From positions 715,660 through 779,659 of the forward strand of contig NZ_JAHKKG010000004.1 in the NCBI RefSeq assembly GCF_018829635.1: a DNA stretch of 64,000 nt, in the 5' to 3' direction. The translations under genes were made by a program, and so were the position numbers. Positions 8,455-15,950 of this stretch are shown piece by piece (position 1 is the stretch's first letter; each line of letters opens with the position of its first letter). Origin of the DNA: Paractinoplanes bogorensis. Lineage in GTDB: Bacteria; Actinomycetota; Actinomycetes; Mycobacteriales; Micromonosporaceae. The notes under the pieces are model-generated. The model saw only the letters and a list, made by a program, of their open reading frames with translations. It made no database searches and was not told the origin of the DNA.

Positions 8455-8859
8455 CTAGTCGGCTGCCGGGGCGGTCGGGGGGAGGTGCGTGCGCTGGTCG
8501 AACGAGACCGGCCCGGTGAACTCGCCGATGGCGCCGTGGTTGGTGTCGACCGAGATGGTCATGCCGGCCGAGGTCGCCGTTCCGGTGGCGGTCAGGAGCT
8601 CGCGCGCCGCCACCAGGATCTGTTCGTCGCCGGCGGCCCCGGAGTCGCTGAGGTCGGGTCCGATCCGGGCCCGCCACGTCCCGGGTTCGACCTCGTCGGC
8701 TTCGAGTTCGCGGCGGGCCTCGTCGCGTCCGGCGAAGCGGCGGCGGATGAGTGCCTTGAGCAGCTCGTAGGCGTCCTTCACGGCCTCGGTCGCGGTGCCG
8801 GAGACCCCGGCCGTGGCGCCCGCGGCCAGCGCGGTCACGATCGTGGTCATCTCGTCCAC
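8455..8859 (-). CDS. Small helical protein with C-terminal amyloid-type motif, candidate Bell/BASS effector of the NLR
   Basis: A 134-residue protein encoded 53 bp upstream of the NLR gene on the same strand. GTG at 8859 is chosen because GGAGG lies 10 nt before it; an ATG three codons later is possible. Residues 5-42 form a Gly/Ala-rich hydrophobic stretch running into a charged amphipathic helix (VTALAAGATAGVSG, then EAVKDAYELLKALIRRR). A helical middle region follows. Residues 109-123, GAIGEFTGPVSFDQR, repeat the motif at the N-terminus of the NLR with the same length. This is the layout described for Bell-domain effectors bearing bacterial amyloid signalling sequences, which are thought to damage membranes once seeded by the NLR. 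Assignment to that family is inference; the shared motif is directly visible. Confidence 0.65.
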   Translation of the reverse strand: MDEMTTIVTALAAGATAGVSGTATEAVKDAYELLKALIRRRFAGRDEARRELEADEVEPGTWRARIGPDLSDSGAAGDEQILVAARELLTATGTATSAGMTISVDTNHGAIGEFTGPVSFDQRTHLPPTAPAAD

Positions 8860-8996
8860 CGGCGTGTTACCTCCAGTGACCCGCCCGCCTGGATTCGGCG
8901 ACGCCTCCCTCCACATTAGGGGCACGCGGTGGCCGCCGGTGCCCGCGGGCGTGCCGAATACGCAGTTTTCACCCGGGCGGGGCGAGGCACCCGACG

Positions 8997-9018
8997 TAAG
9001 TCATCATGTGATTACTTA
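8997..9018. promoter_or_regulatory. 22-bp palindrome, putative repressor operator
   Basis: Near-perfect inverted repeat with arms TAAGTcATCA and TGATtACTTA around a 2-bp centre, 24 bp before the start of the isochorismatase-like gene and just upstream of its GGAGG. AT-rich TAAGT/ACTTA palindromes are typical of HxlR- or MarR-type winged-helix repressors. No such gene is adjacent, so the regulator is probably encoded elsewhere. Confidence 0.6.
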
Positions 9019-9042
9019 GCTCGCGGCGTACTGGAGGACTGG

Positions 9043-9570
9043 ATGAGCAAGGCACTTCTCATCATGGACGTGCAGGAGGCGGTCGTCGCCCGCTATCCGG
9101 ATCCCGGATATCTGCCGCGGCTGGCCGGGGTGATCGCGCGGGCGCGGGCGGCGGGGACGACGGTCATCTACGTCACGGTCGGTTTCCGGGACGGGGCGCC
9201 CGAGGTGAGCGCGAACAACAAGATGTTCGGGCGTCTCGTGGGCGCGCCGGGGCGGCCCAACCCGATCCACTCCGGCGTGGCCCCGGCCGAGGGGGACATC
9301 GTGGTCGTCAAGCGGCGGGTCAGCGCGTTTGCCGGGAGCGACCTGGATGTTGTGCTGCGGGCCCGGGGCGTACGGGAAATGGTGCTGACCGGAATCTCGA
9401 CGAGCGGGGTGGTGCTGTCGACGCTGCGCGAGGCGGCGGACCGGGATTTCGACCTGACCGTGCTGGCCGACGGGTGTCTCGACAACGATCCCGAGGTGCA
9501 TCGCGTGCTGGTCGGGAAGGTGTTCCCGATGCAGGCCACGGTCGTCTCGTCGGACGATTTCACCGGGTGA
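9043..9570 (+). CDS. Cysteine hydrolase of the isochorismatase family
   Basis: A 175-residue protein with the isochorismatase/nicotinamidase fold: ALLIMDVQ near the N-terminus (catalytic Asp), KRRVSAF with the middle Lys, and a late GISTSGVV segment. At the position where cysteine hydrolases carry the nucleophile (GxxTxxCV) this protein has GISTSGVV with no Cys, as in isochorismatase-type members rather than nicotinamidases. The ATG is preceded by GGAGG with a 6-nt gap. A strong palindrome precedes it, suggesting single-gene control by a dedicated repressor. Substrate unknown. Confidence 0.75.
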   Translation: MSKALLIMDVQEAVVARYPDPGYLPRLAGVIARARAAGTTVIYVTVGFRDGAPEVSANNKMFGRLVGAPGRPNPIHSGVAPAEGDIVVVKRRVSAFAGSDLDVVLRARGVREMVLTGISTSGVVLSTLREAADRDFDLTVLADGCLDNDPEVHRVLVGKVFPMQATVVSSDDFTG

Positions 9571-9592
9571 CAGGGGTCGCTACCCTGCCGCT

Positions 9593-9838
9593 GTGGAGAC
9601 GATGATCGAAGTAGCGCCGTGGGTGTTCATGGGCGGGTTCGTGCTCATCTTTGTCGGAATCCTGCTGGTGGGGCGGGTCAAGAGGCGGAACGGCAAGGGG
9701 GTTCGGCGCCGGAACGACGACGGCGACGGCGGCTCCTCGGGCGCGAACGACTCGACCCCGGGCGACTGGGGCGGGGAAAGGTCGTACAGCGACGGCGGCT
9801 CGTCCGACGGCGGCGGTGGGGGTGGCGGCGGCGACTGA
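9593..9838 (+). CDS. Small single-pass membrane protein with Gly/Asp-rich tail
   Basis: An 81-residue protein: one transmembrane helix at about residues 9-27 (VFMGGFVLIFVGILLVG), a basic patch KRRNGKGVRRR on the presumed cytoplasmic side, then a Gly/Ser/Asp-rich disordered tail ending in a run of glycines. It starts at GTG, 6 nt after TACCCT, as expected for a leaderless transcript. No family recognised. Confidence 0.6.
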   Translation: METMIEVAPWVFMGGFVLIFVGILLVGRVKRRNGKGVRRRNDDGDGGSSGANDSTPGDWGGERSYSDGGSSDGGGGGGGGD

Positions 9839-10240
9839 GCGGGCCGGTCGGGGGAGCGGGGCCGGTCGGGGGAGCGGGCGACGACGCCGGCATGGCGGAT
9901 TCGGCGGCTCTGCGACCGCCGCACGCCGGCGCCGTCGCGGCGCGGGAAGCCGGGCGGCGTCCGGCGGGGACGACGTCGGCCGGCCGGGCCGTCGGAGCGG
10001 CCCGGATCGACCGGAATTCGAGTCCGATCGATGTCGTCAGTATTGGTCCGCGCGCGGAGTCGTGTCAACAACTTCCGGAAGGCCGCGATACTTCCTGTGC
10101 GGTGCTGAGCTGTTCGCGCGCTTTGAAACCGGCGAGCGGGCGTGCCGTCGTACGGGAAACCGGTCTTGAATTTGCCGGAAGTTTCAGACGCCGGGAGTGG
10201 GGCCCGGGCCGTCGGCGAGGGTCGATAGGATCGCGTCACC
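9839..10240. other. Non-coding stretch before the MscS gene
   Basis: About 400 bp without a convincing gene. It begins with two copies of an 18-bp GC-rich word built on GGCCGGTCGGGGGAGCG, contains one copy of the dispersed CGTACG...GGTCTTGAA motif (10147-10174), and ends with TAGGAT (10226-10231), the probable -10 element of the following gene. Confidence 0.5.
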
Positions 10241-10990
10241 ATGTTCGGAGTGCCGCTGCTGGAGCAGCATGTTCGACCCGACTTCCGTAAGACGGTCGTC
10301 TACGGGCTGATCGCGCTGGCCGCGTTGATCGTGGGCAGCCAGGTCGGCAACGTCGACTCGAACGAAGTGCGGGACAAGCTGATCGCGTACGGGTGCGCGG
10401 TCGTGGTCGCCGTGGGCGGGATTCTCGCCAGTCGCACGGCGGCGCGCGAGGTGCACCGGATCACGCAGGCGCGCGCGGGGGAGTCCGCCGCGACCCCGCT
10501 GCGGCTGGTCGTGCAGCTCGGCGGCTACCTGATCGCGCTGTTCGCGGTGACCGACCTGCTTGGCATCGGGCTGCAGCACCTGCTGGTCGGCGGCGCTGTC
10601 ACCGGTGTCATCCTCGGTCTGGCCGCGCAGCCGGTGCTGAGCAACCTGTTCGCCGGGTTCGTGCTGCTGTTCGCCCGGCCCTACATTCCGGGTCAGCAGG
10701 TGCGCGTGCTGTCCGGCGCGATCGGCGGGCCGCACTACGGCACGATCATCTCGGCCGGGCTGCTCTACACGGTGCTCGACACCGACGAGGGTCCGCTCAA
10801 CATCCCGAACTCGGCCCTGCTCGCCTCGGCGGTCGGCCCGTCCGACGGCGAACCGGTCAACCTGCCGCCGGGCCCGCCGCCACCACCCGCGGCCGACGAC
10901 AGCGCCACCGACCCCGGCGTCGACGCGGGCGCGCTGGCCGGCGCGGTCGCGGTCGACGAGGCGAGCCGCAAGCACGACGACGACGCCTGA
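10241..10990 (+). CDS. MscS-family mechanosensitive ion channel
   Basis: A 249-residue membrane protein with about three transmembrane helices and the MscS pore/beta-domain signature: GAVTGVILGLAAQPVLSNLFAG, then LLFARPYIPGQQVRV and an NIPNSALL segment. It would open on hypo-osmotic shock to release solutes. It is at the short end of the family. The beta domain is abbreviated and followed by a Pro-rich then Asp-rich tail (GPPPPPAADD to KHDDDA). The ATG lies 9 nt after TAGGAT with no Shine-Dalgarno, so it is probably leaderless. Confidence 0.85.
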   Translation: MFGVPLLEQHVRPDFRKTVVYGLIALAALIVGSQVGNVDSNEVRDKLIAYGCAVVVAVGGILASRTAAREVHRITQARAGESAATPLRLVVQLGGYLIALFAVTDLLGIGLQHLLVGGAVTGVILGLAAQPVLSNLFAGFVLLFARPYIPGQQVRVLSGAIGGPHYGTIISAGLLYTVLDTDEGPLNIPNSALLASAVGPSDGEPVNLPPGPPPPPAADDSATDPGVDAGALAGAVAVDEASRKHDDDA

Positions 10991-11020
10991 CCGCTGGCAC
11001 GCCTCATGCATGCTTGATCC

Positions 11021-11398
11021 GTGCGACTCATCCTCAACATCCTCTGGTTCATTTTCGGCAGCGGCTTCCTGCTCGCGATCGGATACGGGGTGGCCGCCCT
11101 CATCTGCTTCGTCCTGATCGTGACGATCCCGTTCGGCATCGCGTCGCTGCGGCTGGCCGTGTACTCGTTGTGGCCCTTCGGCCGTACGGTCGTCAGCCGG
11201 CCCGGCGCGGGCGTGGCGTCCGGCCTCGGCAACATCATCTGGGTCGTCGTGGCGGGCTGGTGGTTGGCCCTGACCCACATCGTGGCCGGGGTCGCCCAAT
11301 GCGTGACGATCATCGGCATCCCGTTCGGCATCGCCAACTTCAAGCTGGTGCCGGTGGCGTTCTGGCCGCTCGGGCGGGACATCGTCGAGCTCGACTAG
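11021..11398 (+). CDS. YccF domain inner-membrane protein
   Basis: A 125-residue membrane protein with the duplicated YccF core: IVTIPFGIASLRLAVYSLWPFG and later IIGIPFGIANFKLVPVAFWPLG, each next to hydrophobic helices. The function of the family is unknown. It starts at GTG, 6 nt after CATGCT, with no ribosome binding site. It follows the MscS gene by 30 bp in the same direction. Confidence 0.85.
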   Translation: MRLILNILWFIFGSGFLLAIGYGVAALICFVLIVTIPFGIASLRLAVYSLWPFGRTVVSRPGAGVASGLGNIIWVVVAGWWLALTHIVAGVAQCVTIIGIPFGIANFKLVPVAFWPLGRDIVELD

Positions 11399-11486
11399 CT
11401 GTTCTTCGGCAGGCGGCCGGTTCGTCCGGCTGCCTGCCGCCACGGGTACACCGATGAGTTCTGTCGCGTCGCCTGGTCCTAGGGGC

Positions 11487-12020
11487 ATGCGCAATGTGGT
11501 GCTCTACAGCCTGATGTCCCTCGACGGGGTCGGGGAAAGCCCGGACAAGTTCGTCTTCGAGTTCGACGACGTGATGCTGGCCAACCTGGCCACGGTCATC
11601 GGCCGGCAGGACGCGGTCGTGCTCGGCCGCACCATGTACGACGAATGGTCGACCTACTGGCCGACGGGCGACGACCAGCCGTTCGCCGATTTCATCAACA
11701 GCGTTTCCAAGTACGTGTTCACGTCCACGCCCCTGACCACACCGTGGGCTTCGTCGACCGCTTTCGGGTCGCTCGACTTCGTGCGGGAACTGAAGTCACA
11801 GCCGGGCGGCGACATCGGGGTGCACGGCAGCCTCCGCTTGTCGCAGGCGCTGCTGGCGGCGGGCCTGATCGACCGGATCAGCCTGGTCGTCTACCCGGCC
11901 GTGGCCGGCGGTGGTCGCAAACTGTTCGACGCGGACAAGGAACTGCACAAGTTGCGGTTGCTCTCGTCCCGGTCGACGCCGTCCGGCGGGCTGTTGCTCG
12001 ACTACGAGGTGCTGAACTGA
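11487..12020 (+). CDS. RibD C-terminal/dihydrofolate reductase-family protein
   Basis: A 177-residue member of the RibD_C/DHFR-like fold: it begins RNVVLYSLMSLDGV and has VVLGRTMYDEWSTYW (NADPH region) and GDIGVHGSLRLSQALLAAGLIDRISLVVYPAVAGGG near the C-terminus, all standard for actinobacterial YyaP/YwjB-like reductases. The physiological substrate is unknown. ATG at 11487 is chosen because family members begin here; an in-frame ATG at 11454 would add 11 residues. Confidence 0.8.
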   Translation: MRNVVLYSLMSLDGVGESPDKFVFEFDDVMLANLATVIGRQDAVVLGRTMYDEWSTYWPTGDDQPFADFINSVSKYVFTSTPLTTPWASSTAFGSLDFVRELKSQPGGDIGVHGSLRLSQALLAAGLIDRISLVVYPAVAGGGRKLFDADKELHKLRLLSSRSTPSGGLLLDYEVLN

Positions 12021-12045
12021 CCGCGGCGCGCGGGATAGTGAGCGA

Positions 12046-12243
12046 ATGAACATGTACGTCGTCCTGGAGGAGACCAGCGACGGTGCCTGGCGGTTCGTGG
12101 GCGAGGTGGCCCGCCGGCCCGGGCTTCCCGCCCGGCGGGGTCGTGCGCAGGCGGTGCACGATCTGCTGGGCGCGGCGCCGGCCGAGGGGCGGCGGTACGC
12201 GGTGATCCCCCGGAGCGAGTGGCGGGTCGGCCTCGACTGGTGA
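12046..12243 (+). CDS. Small conserved-type hypothetical protein
   Basis: A 65-residue soluble protein (MNMYVVLEETSDGAWRF...) with good high-GC codon usage and a start 25 bp after the preceding stop. TAGTGA lies 5 nt before the ATG, so it may be leaderless. No motif recognised; the ending RSEWRVGLDW is rich in aromatic residues. Confidence 0.5.
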   Translation: MNMYVVLEETSDGAWRFVGEVARRPGLPARRGRAQAVHDLLGAAPAEGRRYAVIPRSEWRVGLDW

Positions 12244-12264
12244 GCGTCCGCTTGGCGTGGCTTG

Positions 12265-13431
12265 TCAGCGGGATGGGGACTGGGTGTGGCCGGGGGCGAT
12301 CGACGCTTGGACGACCAGGGCGGCGGCGCCGATCGCGGCGGCGTCGCGGGGCTGGGCCGACAGCTCGACGGTGACCTCGTGCCGGTGGCGCGCGTGCGCG
12401 GTTTCGGACAGGTGCGCGCGCAACCGGCGCGCATAGATCGACCCCGCCACGGCCATACCTGGGCCGGTGAGCACAAGGCGGCCCAGGTCGAGCAGGTTCA
12501 CCATCGAGGTCACGGCCACCGCGAGATATCCGGCGGCCGCGTCGACCAGGGCGAACGCCTCAGGATCGCCGTTCACGGCCGCTCGCGCCACGGCGTCGTA
12601 CGCGCTGAACAAGGGGTCGTCGAGGCGCAGGCGGGCGGCCAGACCGGGATGGGCGCGCGCGGCCTCGACCGTGGCGGCGATGGACGCGTACCGCTCGACG
12701 CAACCGCGGTTGCCGCAGGGGCAGGGCCGTCCGTCGTACGCGATCGACAGGTGACCCAGCTCGCCCGCGTCGAAGCTGGCGCCGCGGAACAGCGCGCCCG
12801 AGAAGACCAGGCCGGCGCCGATGCCCGTGGACAGATAGACGCTGCCGAACGACTGGTCGCGCGAGACCCGCCTGGTCCAGAACTCGCCCAGCGCCGCGGC
12901 GGCGCCGTCGTTCTCGACCAGCACGGGGATGCCGAGGCGCTCGGCCAGCACCACGCCCCGGTCGGCCGGGACGCGGGCGGCCGGGGCGACGATCGCCAGG
13001 CCCTCGATGCGGTCGCGGGGCAGGTCGAGCCCGGCCGTGAAATCCTCGAACCGCGCCCGCAGCACGTCCTCCAACCCGGCGTGCCGCAGGTCGTCGCCCA
13101 GCGGGACGACCTCGCGGCCGACCACGCCGCCGGTCAGGTCGATCGCCACGCATGTCACGGTCTCGGGTCCCAGCTGGAACCCGATCCCGAACCGGTTGGC
13201 CGGGTTGATCGCCAGCAGCTTGCGCGGGGCGCCGCGCACCGAGTCGGCCGAGCCGGTCTCGTGGATGACCCCGTCGGTGATCAGGTCGCGCACGATGCCC
13301 GAGATCGACGGCTGGGTCAGGCCGGTGACCTCGGCCAGCTCGACCCGGCTGATCGCGGTGGCCGACCGGACCACGTCCACGACGAGGGCACGGCTGCCGG
13401 GCCCGGCCGCGGGCGCTTCTCGACGTGCCAT
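12265..13431 (-). CDS. ROK-family transcriptional regulator of the mannan locus
   Basis: A 388-residue regulator. An N-terminal winged helix (about residues 15-70, SRVELAEVTGLTQPSISGIVRDL) is followed by a ROK sugar-kinase-like domain with STGIGAGLVFSG, ELGHLSI and the ROK zinc motif CPCGNRGCVERYAS. Such proteins repress sugar genes and release DNA on binding a sugar. It is divergent from the LacI-like sensor gene (46-bp gap) and lies next to a mannan ABC/glycosidase cluster whose promoter region holds a ROK-type palindrome (14530-14548), its likely target. Confidence 0.88.
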   Translation of the reverse strand: MARREAPAAGPGSRALVVDVVRSATAISRVELAEVTGLTQPSISGIVRDLITDGVIHETGSADSVRGAPRKLLAINPANRFGIGFQLGPETVTCVAIDLTGGVVGREVVPLGDDLRHAGLEDVLRARFEDFTAGLDLPRDRIEGLAIVAPAARVPADRGVVLAERLGIPVLVENDGAAAALGEFWTRRVSRDQSFGSVYLSTGIGAGLVFSGALFRGASFDAGELGHLSIAYDGRPCPCGNRGCVERYASIAATVEAARAHPGLAARLRLDDPLFSAYDAVARAAVNGDPEAFALVDAAAGYLAVAVTSMVNLLDLGRLVLTGPGMAVAGSIYARRLRAHLSETAHARHRHEVTVELSAQPRDAAAIGAAALVVQASIAPGHTQSPSR

Positions 13432-13477
13432 GCGGTGCAGTCCTTGTCTCGTGTGGTTCAGGCGTTACCGTACCCGG

Positions 13478-14305
13478 GTGACACAGCGTCAGCGGCGGGT
13501 CGGTCTCGTTCTCGCGCGGGCCTCCCGGGTGCTGGGCGAGGAACCGTACTATCACGAGTTTCTCGAGGGGCTCGAGCGTGTGCTCACCCCGGCCGGTGTG
13601 TCGGTGCTCGTGCAGGTGGTCACCGACCGCGAGGCCGAGGCCGCGGTCTACGAACGCTGGGCCGCCGAGGGCCGGGTCGACGGTGTCGTGCTCGTCGATC
13701 TCGCGCCGGACGACACCCGGGTCGAGCTGGTCGGCCGGCTCGGTCTGCCCGCGGTCGTGCTGGGCGCGCCGTCGACCGCGTCCGGGCTCCCGACGGTGTG
13801 GACCGACGACGCCGGATTCGCGCAGGAAGCTGTTCGTTTCCTGGCCGACCGCGGGCACGAGACGATCGGGCATGTGAGCGGTCCGCTCACTTTCGCCCAT
13901 ACCCAGCTGCGGCAGGCGGGGGCCGAGACCGAGGCTTCCGTACGCGGTGTGGCCCTGCTCCGAGCCGAGGGCGATTACTCGTACGAGTCGGGGCGCGCCG
14001 CCGCGGCCACGCTCCTGCCGCAGGGGCCGACCGCCATCATGTGCGACAACGACCTGATGGCGCTGGCCGTGCTCGACGAGTTGCGCGATCGTGGCCTGTC
14101 CGTGCCGGGCGACGTGTCGGTGGTGGCCTGGGACGACTCGGCGCTGTGTCAGCTCGCGACGCCGCCGCTGTCCGCGATGAGCCACGACGTGGGCCGGATC
14201 GGCGAGCTGGCCGGCGGAGCACTGCTCGACGCGATGGCCGGCAAGCCGCCCGCGGTGTACGAGGCGCCGGCCGCTCACTTGGTCGCCCGCGCGACAACCA
14301 ACTGA
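13478..14305 (+). CDS. LacI-type sugar-binding regulator domain lacking the DNA-binding HTH
   Basis: A 275-residue periplasmic-binding-protein-like domain typical of LacI/GalR regulators (RRVGLVLARASRVLGEEPYYHEFLEGLERVL at the start; CDNDLMALAVLDELRDRGLSVPGDVSVVAWDDS near the end), but the protein begins directly at this domain. The usual ~60-residue N-terminal HTH is missing and no HTH-coding sequence precedes it: GTG at 13478 lies 6 nt after TACCGT, and the divergent ROK gene starts 46 bp away. It may act as a sugar sensor partnering another DNA-binding protein, or bind DNA in an unknown way. A 27-bp tandem array begins 3 bp after its stop. Confidence 0.8.
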   Translation: MTQRQRRVGLVLARASRVLGEEPYYHEFLEGLERVLTPAGVSVLVQVVTDREAEAAVYERWAAEGRVDGVVLVDLAPDDTRVELVGRLGLPAVVLGAPSTASGLPTVWTDDAGFAQEAVRFLADRGHETIGHVSGPLTFAHTQLRQAGAETEASVRGVALLRAEGDYSYESGRAAAATLLPQGPTAIMCDNDLMALAVLDELRDRGLSVPGDVSVVAWDDSALCQLATPPLSAMSHDVGRIGELAGGALLDAMAGKPPAVYEAPAAHLVARATTN

Positions 14306-14307
14306 TC

Positions 14308-14417
14308 GGTCGTGCGCGCCGCAAGGAGCTGGCCGGTCGTGCGCGTCGCGAGGAGCTGACTGCGCTTCCGCGCCGCGACGAGCTGACTGGGCTTCCGCGC
14401 CGCGCGACGAGCTGGCC
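14308..14417 (+). repeat. Tandem array, four units of about 27 bp
   Basis: Four degenerate copies (27, 27, 27 and 29 bp) starting 3 bp after the stop codon of the LacI-like gene. The core is a GCGC-rich word followed by (G/C)GAGCTG. No gene fits; the array ends about 25 bp before the LacI-type operators. Confidence 0.85.
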
Positions 14418-14440
14418 GGTCGCTCTTTCCGCTCCTTCGG

Positions 14441-14483
14441 GATGTGAGTGCTCACTTACGACTTGAGAGTGAGTACTCACATC
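14441..14483. promoter_or_regulatory. Two LacI-type operator palindromes upstream of the sugar ABC operon
   Basis: TGTGAGTGCTCACT (14443-14456) and AGTGAGTACTCACA (14468-14481) are each palindromic, resemble the LacI-family consensus TGTGAGCGCTCACA, and lie 25 bp apart centre to centre. Together they also form a 16-bp inverted repeat with a single mismatch (14441-14456 against 14468-14483). The nearby LacI-like protein has no HTH, so another LacI-family regulator may bind here. Confidence 0.65.
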
Positions 14484-14529
14484 GCCGGCTGACCGGGGAT
14501 GGGGGTGCTGACTCTGGTCCTCGGCCACA

Positions 14530-14548
14530 CTTAAATTATTAATCTAAG
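14530..14548. promoter_or_regulatory. AT-rich ROK-type operator
   Basis: CTTAAATTATTAATCTAAG is a near-perfect 19-bp palindrome of the form CTTAnATTAnTAATnTAAG and the only strongly AT-rich stretch in this area. ROK repressors typically bind AT-rich palindromes of this size. It sits about 100 bp before the substrate-binding protein gene and next to the ROK gene's locus. Confidence 0.6.
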
Positions 14549-14645
14549 GTTGACAGGGTCGCAACGGGGATCGCATGCTTTGCCCTCAACGGGCCGGGGC
14601 GGCATTTGCTGACCTCGATGCGAACTCGAGTGGACGGGCATCGGC

Positions 14646-15950
14646 ATGATCGATAGAAGAGGCTTCCTGGGGCTGGGCATGGTGACCACGCTCGCCCTTC
14701 TGGCCGGGTGCACCGGCGGCGCGGGCGGGGACTCGGAGGGCGACTCCGGCGGGTCGGTCACCGGCGAGATCACGGTGCTCACCAACCGCACCGACCTGGC
14801 CGAGAGCGCGCTCCCGGCGTACGGGAAGAAATTTGAAGCGAAGTTTCCCGGCACGAAGGTGAGCTTCGAGGCGGTCACGAACTATGAGGGTGACGTCACG
14901 ACGCAGCTCAGCTCGGGCGACTACGGCGACGTGCTGCTGATTCCGAACACCGTCGCGGTCGATCAGCTGGGGCAGTTCTTCGAGCCGCTCGGCGCGGTCG
15001 GCGAGCTCAAGGCGAAGTACCGGTTCGTCGACGAGAAGGCGTTCGACGGGCAGGTCTACGGACTGTCGCTCGGCGGTGTCGCCAACGGGCTGGTCGTGAA
15101 CAAGCGGATCTGGCAGCAGGCCGGCATCACCGCGCCGCCGAAGACCACGGACGAGTTCCTGGCCGGGCTGGCCGCCGTGAAGAAGACCGGCGCGGTGCCG
15201 TTCTACACGAACTACAAGGACGGCTGGCCGCTCAGTTTCTTCAACAGCCAGCGCGCGATCGTGGGCGATCCGAGCATCAACGACAAGTTCCCGGCCGATC
15301 CGGCGCCGTGGCAACCGGGCAAAATCATGTCCGTCACGGACGGTCTGCTGTTCGACATCGTGCACCGCGGGTTGAGCGAGAAGGACCCGCTCACCACGAA
15401 CTGGGAAGGCTCCAAGCCGATGATCGCCACCGGCAAGGTGGCCACCATGCTGCTCGGTTCGTGGGCCGTGCCGCAGATGAAGGACGCGGCCAAGGCGGCC
15501 GGCGCCAACCCGGACGACATCGCGTTCTGGCCGTTCCCCTACCAGACCGGCGGCAAGTTCCATGCGCGCATCGAGGGCGACTACAAAGCCGCAGTTTCGC
15601 GCAGTTCGGACAACAAAGCGACGGCGCGCGCATGGCTTGACTGGTTCGTGAACGAGTCCGGCTTCGCGAACGATCAGGAGGCGATCCCGCCCGCGCTCGG
15701 CCAGCCGTTGCCCGCATCGCTCAAAGCGTTCCAGGACACCGGGGTCGAGCTCGTCGAACTGCCCGCCGCGACCACCAACGCGGGCAAGGAGGACGAGATC
15801 ATCAAGGAGTCCGAGATCGACCTCACCGGCAATATCTACCGCCAGAAACTGGTCGACATCGCGCGCGGGGCGGCCAAGGGGGACAAGGAGTCGTACTTCG
15901 CCTCGCTCAACAAGCGGTGGGGCGAGGCCCAGGCCCGGGTCATGCGATGA
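14646..15950 (+). CDS. Sugar ABC transporter substrate-binding lipoprotein (mannooligosaccharide candidate)
   Basis: A 434-residue family 1 extracellular solute-binding protein. The N-terminus MIDRRGFLGLGMVTTLALLAGC is a lipoprotein signal with lipobox LAGC (Cys at about residue 22) and an RR pair compatible with Tat export. A Gly/Ser/Asp linker follows, then the binding-protein fold with ITVLTNR and NWEGSKPMIATGKVATMLLGSWAV. It is the first gene of an operon: its stop overlaps the permease start (ATGA). Beta-mannosidase and mannanase downstream suggest mannose-containing oligosaccharides as ligand. The operator cluster at 14441-14548 should control it. Confidence 0.88.
   Translation: MIDRRGFLGLGMVTTLALLAGCTGGAGGDSEGDSGGSVTGEITVLTNRTDLAESALPAYGKKFEAKFPGTKVSFEAVTNYEGDVTTQLSSGDYGDVLLIPNTVAVDQLGQFFEPLGAVGELKAKYRFVDEKAFDGQVYGLSLGGVANGLVVNKRIWQQAGITAPPKTTDEFLAGLAAVKKTGAVPFYTNYKDGWPLSFFNSQRAIVGDPSINDKFPADPAPWQPGKIMSVTDGLLFDIVHRGLSEKDPLTTNWEGSKPMIATGKVATMLLGSWAVPQMKDAAKAAGANPDDIAFWPFPYQTGGKFHARIEGDYKAAVSRSSDNKATARAWLDWFVNESGFANDQEAIPPALGQPLPASLKAFQDTGVELVELPAATTNAGKEDEIIKESEIDLTGNIYRQKLVDIARGAAKGDKESYFASLNKRWGEAQARVMR

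Noticed and set aside
5384..8458. 1024-codon open frame on the plus strand opposite the NLR gene
   Set aside because: It mirrors the repetitive high-GC coding strand; its translation has no motif, whereas the minus strand has complete NB-ARC and TPR signatures.
9892..10290. Open frame in the gap before the MscS gene running into it
   Set aside because: No ribosome binding site or -10 box, composition like non-coding GC-rich DNA, and it overlaps the MscS start in another frame.
12262..14466. 734-codon plus-strand open frame across the ROK gene, the LacI-like gene and the 27-bp array
   Set aside because: Antisense/out-of-frame shadow; the ROK and LacI-like frames have conserved domains and this one does not.
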